From the NCBI GenBank assembly GCA_003242275.1, contig QGUX01000103.1, positions 1 through 10,912 of the forward strand: 10,912 nucleotides of DNA. The letters are read 5' to 3'. Below, in pieces: positions 6,414-10,912 of the stretch (positions within the stretch are counted from its first letter, which is position 1; each line of letters starts with the position of its first letter). The translations under genes and the position numbers were made by a program. The notes under the pieces were generated by a model. It was not told where the DNA came from. It saw only the letters and a list, made by a program, of their open reading frames with translations, and searched no databases. Origin of the DNA: Pseudomonadota bacterium. Lineage in GTDB: Bacteria; Pseudomonadota; Gammaproteobacteria; Steroidobacterales; Steroidobacteraceae.

Positions 6414-7307
6414 ATGGCGAAGAAGCGCAAGGCGGCGGGGCGTCCCGCGTCGCGACCTCCGGGCCGCAGCCCTGGGCGGCGCGGCGGCGTGCCGCGCGTG
6501 GCCTACCTCGGCCCCGAGGGCACCTACAGCCACTCGGCCGTGCAGGCGCACTTCGGCGAGTCGGTCACGGGCCTGCCGCTGCCCACCATCGAGGACGTGT
6601 TCGAGGCCGTGGAGGATCGCCGCGCCGACTTCGGCGTGGTGCCGGTGGAAAACTCCACCGAGGGCGCGGTCAACATCACGCTCGACCGGCTGATGAGCAG
6701 GAGTCCGCCGATCTGCGGTGAGATCGAGCTGCGCGTGCACCACAACCTGCTCGGCCGCATGACGAAGCCGTCGGCGGTGAAGCGCGTGTGCGCGCATCCG
6801 CAGGCGCTGGCGCAGTGCCGGCGCTGGCTGGACAAGAACCTCCCGGATGCGGTGCGCCAGCCGGTGAGCAGCAATGCCGAGGGCGCGCGCCGGGCCCGCG
6901 AGGAGAAGGGCACCGCGGCCATAGCCGGCGCCGTGGCGGCGGGCGTGTACGGCCTGAAGCTGCTGGCCGAACGCATCGAGGACCATGACCACAACACCAC
7001 GCGCTTCCTGGTGCTGGGCAGGAAAAGCCCGCCGCGCAGCGGCGCGGACAAGACCAGCCTGCTGGTCTCCGGCCGCAAGGACGAGGCCGGTTCGCTGTTC
7101 CGCCTGCTCGAGCCGCTGGCGCGACACCGCATCAACATGACACGCATCGAATCGCGGCCATCGCGCCGCAGGAAGTGGGAATACGTGTTCTTCATCGACG
7201 TCGAGGGCCACGCCGGGGACCCGGTGGTGGCGCGTGCGCTGACCGAACTGCGACGGCGCAGCTCGGCGTACCGCGTGCTCGGTTCCTATCCCAGGGCGGC
7301 GTTGTGA
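6414..7307 (+). CDS. pheA: Prephenate dehydratase without a chorismate mutase domain
   Basis: The enzyme converts prephenate to phenylpyruvate, the committed step to phenylalanine. The catalytic domain covers about residues 28-205, starting at RVAYLGPEGTYSHSAVQ and including NTTRF (TRF at 196-198, with the catalytic Thr). A regulatory ACT domain follows (about 213-290), with the phenylalanine-binding ESRP motif at 246-249. It has 297 residues, whereas gammaproteobacterial P-proteins are usually about 360-390 because of an N-terminal chorismate mutase (AroQ) domain. Here that domain is replaced by a 25-residue tail full of Lys and Arg (K3, K4, R5, K6, R10, R14, R18, R22, R23). The ATG at 6414 has GAAGG 4 bases upstream. 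A GTG at 6489 would remove the tail but lacks a ribosome site. Its end overlaps hisC by 4 bases. Confidence 0.95.
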   Translation: MAKKRKAAGRPASRPPGRSPGRRGGVPRVAYLGPEGTYSHSAVQAHFGESVTGLPLPTIEDVFEAVEDRRADFGVVPVENSTEGAVNITLDRLMSRSPPICGEIELRVHHNLLGRMTKPSAVKRVCAHPQALAQCRRWLDKNLPDAVRQPVSSNAEGARRAREEKGTAAIAGAVAAGVYGLKLLAERIEDHDHNTTRFLVLGRKSPPRSGADKTSLLVSGRKDEAGSLFRLLEPLARHRINMTRIESRPSRRRKWEYVFFIDVEGHAGDPVVARALTELRRRSSAYRVLGSYPRAAL

Positions 7308-8434
7308 GCGGCGGTACCCTCGCCACCCGGGCGGTGCAGGCGCTGGCGCCGTACGTGATCGGCAAGCCCATCCAGGAGCTGGCGCGCGAACTGGGCATCG
7401 CCGAGGCCGACATCATCAAGCTGGCCTCGAACGAGAATCCGCTCGGCCCCTCGCCGAAGGTGCTCGAGGCCATGCGCAGGGCGCTGGAGGACGTGTGGCT
7501 GTACCCGGACGGCAATGGCCATGACTTGAAGCAGGCCATCGCGCGCAGGCATGGCGTGGCGATGCAGCAGGTGACGCTGGGCAATGGATCCAACGACCTG
7601 CTGGTGCTGCTGGCCGAGGCCTTCCTCGAGCCGGGGCGCTCGGCCGTGTACTCGCAGCATGCATTTGCGATCTATGGCCTCGTTGTGCAGGCCACGGGTG
7701 CCCGGGGCAACGTGGCGCCGGCCTACCCGCGCGGCCATGCCATGGCCCTGGGCCACGACCTGGAGGCCATGCTGGCCGCCATCGACGCCGACACGCGGCT
7801 GGTCTACATCGCCAACCCGAACAATCCCACCGGCACGTGGAACCGGGAGAAGGAACTGCGGGCCTTCCTCGACGCCGTGCCGGCGCACGTGATCGTGGCG
7901 CTGGACGAGGCCTACTTCGAGTACTCGCGGCGCGTGGACTGTCCCGACGGGATGAACTTCGTCGGCCGCTACCCGAACCTCGTGGTGTTGCGCACCTTCT
8001 CCAAGGCGCATGCACTGGCCGGCATGCGGGTGGGTTATGCCATCTCGGCGCCCGACGTGGCGGACATGCTCAATCGCGTGCGCCAGCCCTTCAACGTGAA
8101 CATCCCGGCGCTGGTCGGCGCCGAGGCGGCGCTCGGCGACGAGGAGCAGCCGCGGCGCGCGCGGGAGCTGGTGGAGGAAGGCCTGGCGCAGCTCGGCGCG
8201 GAACTGCCGCGCTTCGGCATCCACGTCTTTCCCAGCGCCGGCAATTTCGTGCTGGCGGAGGTTCCCGGCGGCGACGGGCAGGCGGTCTACCAGCACCTGT
8301 TGCGCCATGGCGTGATCGTTCGTCCCGTCGGCGGCTATGGATTGCCCGGCTGCCTGCGCATCACCGTGGGCACCGCGGCACAGAACGAGAAACTGATCCG
8401 CGCGCTTTCCACGGCGCCGGGTTGCAAGAGGTGA
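7304..8434 (+). CDS. hisC: Histidinol-phosphate / aromatic aminotransferase
   Basis: This is a class I/II PLP aminotransferase of 376 residues. Typical HisC motifs are present: KLASNENPLGPSPK near the N-terminus, PNNPTG at 172-177, DEAYFEY from D201, and the PLP lysine K234 in TFSKAHALAGMRVGYA. HisC acts in histidine synthesis. In the serC-pheA-hisC-type supraoperon the encoded paralogue is also known to transaminate phenylpyruvate and 4-hydroxyphenylpyruvate, and its place directly after pheA favours that aromatic role. The GTG at 7304 is preferred: it overlaps the pheA stop (GTGA) and has AGGG 7 bases upstream. A more upstream ATG at 7175 would add an unlikely Arg/Gly-rich sequence lying inside pheA. 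Whether another hisC exists in a histidine operon cannot be seen here. Confidence 0.95.
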   Translation: MSGGTLATRAVQALAPYVIGKPIQELARELGIAEADIIKLASNENPLGPSPKVLEAMRRALEDVWLYPDGNGHDLKQAIARRHGVAMQQVTLGNGSNDLLVLLAEAFLEPGRSAVYSQHAFAIYGLVVQATGARGNVAPAYPRGHAMALGHDLEAMLAAIDADTRLVYIANPNNPTGTWNREKELRAFLDAVPAHVIVALDEAYFEYSRRVDCPDGMNFVGRYPNLVVLRTFSKAHALAGMRVGYAISAPDVADMLNRVRQPFNVNIPALVGAEAALGDEEQPRRARELVEEGLAQLGAELPRFGIHVFPSAGNFVLAEVPGGDGQAVYQHLLRHGVIVRPVGGYGLPGCLRITVGTAAQNEKLIRALSTAPGCKR

Positions 8435-8435
8435 C

Positions 8436-9737
8436 ATGAAGAACTGGCGAGTGGAACCCTCGCCCGCGGTGCGCGGACGCGTGCGCGTGCCCGGCGACAA
8501 GTCGATTTCACACCGCTCGGTGATGCTGGGCGGCATTGCCGAGGGACAAACCGAGGTGACCGGCTTCCTGGCCGGCGCCGACTGCCTGGCCACGCTGGAG
8601 GCCTTCCGCGCCATGGGCGTGGCGGTGGAACGGCGCGGCGAGACCTCGCTGACCGTGCACGGTCGCGGCCTGCACGGCCTGAAACCCCCGCACGGCGTGC
8701 TCGACATGGGCAATGCCGGCACCGCCATCCGCCTGTCGATGGGGCTCCTGGCCGGCCAGCGCTTCACCTCGACGCTCACCGGCGATGCCTCGCTGCGCTC
8801 GCGGCCGATGGAACGGGTGGCCGCGCCACTCAGGCTGATGGGCGCGGACATCCAGACCATCAACGGCAGGCCGCCGGTGACCGTGCGGCCCGTGGAGCGC
8901 CTGACCGGCATCGACTACGCGTTGCCCATGGCCAGCGCGCAGGTGAAGTCCGCGATCCTGCTGGCCGGCCTCTATGCGGAGGGAACCACCTCGGTCAGCG
9001 AGCCCGCGCCCACCCGCGACCACACCGAGCGCATGCTGCGCGGCTTCGGCGTGGAGGTGCGCACCCAGGGGCCGCGCGTCAGCCTCGTGGGCGGCCAGAA
9101 GCTCGAAGGCACGCGCATCGCCGTGCCCGGTGACATCTCCTCGGCGGCCTTCTTCCTGGTCGCCGGCTGCCTCGCCGCGGAACCGGGCTTCGTGGTCGAG
9201 AACGTGGGCATCAATCCCACCCGCACCGGCATCCTCGACATCCTGAAGCTGATGGGGGCGGACCTCACGGTGCATCCGCGCGAGGAGCAGGGCGGGGAAC
9301 CGGTGGCGGACATCGAGGTGCGCCGCTCGGACCTGAAGGGCGTGGCCGTGCCGCCGGAGCTGGTGCCGCTGGCCATCGACGAGCTGCCCGTGCTGTTCAT
9401 CGCCGCGGCCGGTGCGCAGGGGGAGACCGTATTCACCGGCGCCGCCGAACTCCGGGTGAAGGAGAGCGACCGGCTCGCGGTGATGTCCGAGGGATTGACC
9501 CGGGTTGGCGTTCCCAACGAACTGCTGCCGGACGGCATCCGCATCCAGGGCGGCCATCGCCTGCGCGAGGCCACCATCGACAGCCACAGCGACCACCGCA
9601 TCGCCATGTCCTTCGCGGTGGCGAGCCTGCTGGCCGATGCGCCGCTGCACATCCGGGACGTGGAGAACGTGGCCACGTCCTTCCCCGGTTTCACCGCCAC
9701 GGCGGCCGCCGCCGGCCTGTTGATCGCCGACGCATGA
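8436..9737 (+). CDS. aroA: 3-phosphoshikimate 1-carboxyvinyltransferase (EPSP synthase), class II-like
   Basis: AroA joins shikimate 3-phosphate and phosphoenolpyruvate to make EPSP, the sixth step of the shikimate pathway. The 433-residue protein shows GDKSISHR with K22, LDMGNAGTAIR at 89-99, PMASAQVKSAILLAGL, TRDHTERML, NPTRTG, D315 in AIDELPVLF (catalytic Asp), E343 in LRVKESDRL, and DHRIAMSF. These motifs align better with class II enzymes (CP4 type) than with the E. coli class I form. G95 occupies the position that is Ala in CP4, so the specific CP4 change is not present. AGAGGTGAC just before the ATG gives a strong ribosome site. The gap to hisC is one base, and cmk overlaps its end by 4 bases. 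In the classical supraoperon tyrA would lie before this gene, and there is no trace of it. Confidence 0.97.
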   Translation: MKNWRVEPSPAVRGRVRVPGDKSISHRSVMLGGIAEGQTEVTGFLAGADCLATLEAFRAMGVAVERRGETSLTVHGRGLHGLKPPHGVLDMGNAGTAIRLSMGLLAGQRFTSTLTGDASLRSRPMERVAAPLRLMGADIQTINGRPPVTVRPVERLTGIDYALPMASAQVKSAILLAGLYAEGTTSVSEPAPTRDHTERMLRGFGVEVRTQGPRVSLVGGQKLEGTRIAVPGDISSAAFFLVAGCLAAEPGFVVENVGINPTRTGILDILKLMGADLTVHPREEQGGEPVADIEVRRSDLKGVAVPPELVPLAIDELPVLFIAAAGAQGETVFTGAAELRVKESDRLAVMSEGLTRVGVPNELLPDGIRIQGGHRLREATIDSHSDHRIAMSFAVASLLADAPLHIRDVENVATSFPGFTATAAAAGLLIADA

Positions 9738-10426
9738 ACCCGGTGCCCGTGATCGCCATCGACGGCCCCTCGGGGTCCGGCAAGGGCACGGTCAGCCGCC
9801 GCATTGCGGCACGCCTGGGCTGGCACCTGCTGGACAGCGGGGCGCTGTACCGGGTGGTCGCCCTGGCTGGTGCCCGGGCCGGCCTGTCCCCCGATGACGA
9901 GGCCGGCCACGCCGGCGTGGCCCGGGGGATGGTGGTCAGCTTCGGCGAGGACGCCGCGGGCAACGAGCGGGTGCTGCTCGGGCCGGAGCAGGAGGACGTC
10001 ACCGCCGCCATCCGCACCGAGGAGGCCGGGCAGGGGGCCTCGCGGGTCGCGGCTTGGCCGGCGGTGCGCGCGGCCCTGCTGGACCGGCAACGCCGGTTCG
10101 CCCAGCCCCCGGGCCTGGTGGCCGACGGGCGCGACATGGGCACCGTGGTTTTCCCCGGCGCCCGGCTCAAGATCTTCCTCACCGCCACGGCCGAGGAAAG
10201 GGCCCGGAGGCGGCATAAGCAGTTGAAAGACAAGGGTTCTGATGCTAGCCTTGCCGCCCTTTCGCAGGAGATAGCCGAGCGCGACAGGCGGGATTCGACC
10301 CGCGCCGTGGCGCCCTTGGTGCCCGCGGCGGATGCGATCACGGTCGACAGCACCAGCCTCACGATCGACGAGGTGGTGGACCGCATCATGGCCGAAGCGC
10401 GGTCGCGAGGACTGACTCCCGCCTAG
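9734..10426 (+). CDS. cmk: Cytidylate (CMP/dCMP) kinase
   Basis: The enzyme phosphorylates CMP and dCMP with ATP, recycling pyrimidine nucleotides in the cytoplasm. The 230-residue length is standard. The Walker A loop GPSGSGKGT is at 11-19, the nucleoside-binding [14 protein letters not shown] at 33-46, and the [12 protein letters not shown] signature at 132-143. A lid region follows ([13 protein letters not shown]) and then [10 protein letters not shown] at 181-190. The ATG overlaps the aroA stop (ATGA). The cmk-rpsA order is conserved in gammaproteobacteria. Codons 161-174 are unusually A/T-rich for this DNA (TTG, AAA, GGT, TCT, GAT, GCT, CTT), coinciding with a good promoter match that probably serves rpsA. 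Confidence 0.97.
   Translation: MNPVPVIAIDGPSGSGKGTVSRRIAARLGWHLLDSGALYRVVALAGARAGLSPDDEAGHAGVARGMVVSFGEDAAGNERVLLGPEQEDVTAAIRTEEAGQGASRVAAWPAVRAALLDRQRRFAQPPGLVADGRDMGTVVFPGARLKIFLTATAEERARRRHKQLKDKGSDASLAALSQEIAERDRRDSTRAVAPLVPAADAITVDSTSLTIDEVVDRIMAEARSRGLTPA
10223..10251 (+). promoter_or_regulatory. Candidate rpsA promoter inside cmk
   Basis: TTGAAA (10223-10228, 5 of 6 consensus) and TAGCCT (10246-10251) are 17 bases apart, and TGC before the -10 gives an extended -10. It lies in a local A/T-enriched patch of cmk that uses codons otherwise rare in the window. Transcription would start near 10258, about 270 bases before rpsA. Ribosomal protein S1 needs much more expression than the biosynthetic genes, so a separate promoter is expected; rpsA in E. 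coli is also known to have promoters of its own. Confidence 0.5.
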
Positions 10427-10526
10427 GTTTTTGGTCGGGCCGACGCAAGGGATTGCAGACGGGGCCCGTGTTTCAACACAACCGTGCAGCCGGAAGGACG
10501 TTCCAGCCGTACGCAACGAGTATTAC
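10427..10526 (+). promoter_or_regulatory. rpsA leader with GGA-loop hairpins, probable S1 autoregulation site
   Basis: This 100-base stretch between cmk and rpsA carries two hairpins with GGA in the loop. The first is GCAA-GGGA-TTGC at 10445-10456. The second has an inner stem GGAA/TTCC (10492-10495 with 10501-10504) around GGACG, a symmetric AGCC/AGCC internal loop, and an outer 5-bp stem (10483-10487 with 10509-10513). Only a weak GAG (10518-10520) stands in for a Shine-Dalgarno site before the ATG at 10527. In E. coli the rpsA initiation region likewise lacks a strong site and uses hairpins with GGA in loops for efficient start and for repression by S1. A T-run at 10428-10432 follows the cmk stop without a convincing stem. 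Confidence 0.5.
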
Positions 10527-10912
10527 ATGAGCGAATCTTTCAGCGAACTGTTCGAACAGAGCCTGGCCAACCAGCGGATCCGGCCGGGTCAGATCCTCAC
10601 CGGTCGCGTGGTGAGCGTTGGCGAGGACATGGTCATCGTCAACGTCGGTCTGAAGTCCGAGGCAGTCATCCCGATCGAACAGTTCCGCAATGAGCGCGGC
10701 GAGCTCGAGGTCGCCGAGGGCGACGACGTCGAGGTCGCGCTCGACGCCATCGAGAACGGCAACGGCGAGACGCACCTCTCGCGCGACAAGGCCAAGCGCG
10801 CCCGCACCTGGACGCGCCTGGAGAAGGCCTTCGAGAATTCCGAGATCGTCACCGGCGTGATCACCGGCCGCGTCAAGGGCGGCTTCACGGTGGAGCTGGA
10901 GAACGTGCGCGC
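10527..10912 (+). CDS. rpsA: 30S ribosomal protein S1, N-terminal part (runs off the right edge)
   Basis: The first 128 codons are present and the frame is open at the window end. The start [20 protein letters not shown] closely parallels E. coli S1 (MTESFAQLFEESLK). The first S1 (OB-fold) domain covers about residues 21-87, with [21 protein letters not shown], followed by [15 protein letters not shown] and the start of the second domain ([22 protein letters not shown]). S1 helps the 30S subunit bind and unfold messages, especially those with weak ribosome sites. The first two domains bind the ribosome. Full-length proteins have six S1 domains and about 550-560 residues, so most of the gene is missing here. 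Unlike its neighbours, it is separated from cmk by a 100-base structured leader. Confidence 0.97.
   Translation, partial: MSESFSELFEQSLANQRIRPGQILTGRVVSVGEDMVIVNVGLKSEAVIPIEQFRNERGELEVAEGDDVEVALDAIENGNGETHLSRDKAKRARTWTRLEKAFENSEIVTGVITGRVKGGFTVELENVR

Noticed and set aside
7175..7303. Earlier ATG for hisC
   Set aside because: The extra 43 residues lie inside the pheA ACT domain in another frame and do not resemble HisC. GTG 7304 has a ribosome site and the typical 4-base overlap.
7286..8911. 541-codon minus-strand open frame opposite hisC and aroA
   Set aside because: It spans two well-identified genes and has the composition of an antisense shadow. The similar minus-strand frames at 4117-5268, 5201-6430 and 8972-10516 were rejected for the same reason.
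1..10912. CRISPR arrays, tRNA or rRNA genes, toxin-antitoxin or phage genes
   Set aside because: I saw no regularly spaced repeats, no tRNA-like conserved blocks, no rRNA sequence and no such protein families. Apart from the left edge, I saw no mobile-element gene.

Overview
The window is high-GC, densely packed chromosomal DNA, most likely from a gammaproteobacterium (perhaps near Xanthomonadales, Steroidobacterales or Nevskiales; the exact group is inference). The basis is the order serC-pheA-hisC-aroA-cmk-rpsA, the TonB/PiuC iron module, and an S1 protein that reads like the gammaproteobacterial form. Codon position 3 is strongly G/C, which leaves long antisense reading frames that are not genes.

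Region by region: (1) Bases 1-17 closely resemble a Tn5/IS50-type transposon end (or the equivalent library adapter), so the left edge is probably a contig break. (2) Bases 20-187 read as the acidic, Ala/Gly/Pro-rich C-terminal tail of a gene cut by that edge, possibly gyrA. (3) Bases 257-3306, minus strand, hold a siderophore receptor gene followed by a PiuC/YbiX-type hydroxylase gene. (4) Bases 3307-3418 are a compact divergent control region with one Fur-like palindrome lying across the -35 elements of both the receptor and tonB. (5) tonB (3419-4069, plus) supplies energy for the receptor; no exbB/exbD is seen. (6) Bases 4150-10426, plus, form a tightly coupled amino-acid operon: serC-serA-pheA-hisC-aroA-cmk, with gaps or overlaps of only a few bases. 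(7) rpsA (ribosomal protein S1) starts at 10527 and runs off the right edge, preceded by a 100-base leader that can fold hairpins presenting GGA in their loops.

How the genes work together: SerA and SerC make phosphoserine. AroA makes the precursor of chorismate, PheA converts prephenate to phenylpyruvate, and HisC can serve as the aromatic/histidinol-phosphate aminotransferase. Cmk and S1 link this to nucleotide supply and translation, as in the known serC-pheA-hisC-tyrA-aroA-cmk-rpsA supraoperon. This copy differs from that model: serA is inserted, PheA has no chorismate mutase domain and carries a basic tail instead, and tyrA is absent. The iron genes form a separate Fur-type unit next door.

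I see no clearly new biological system. The most distinctive points are the pared-down supraoperon, the probable leaderless tonB with a shared Fur site, the GGA-hairpin rpsA leader, and an apparent rpsA promoter embedded in cmk.
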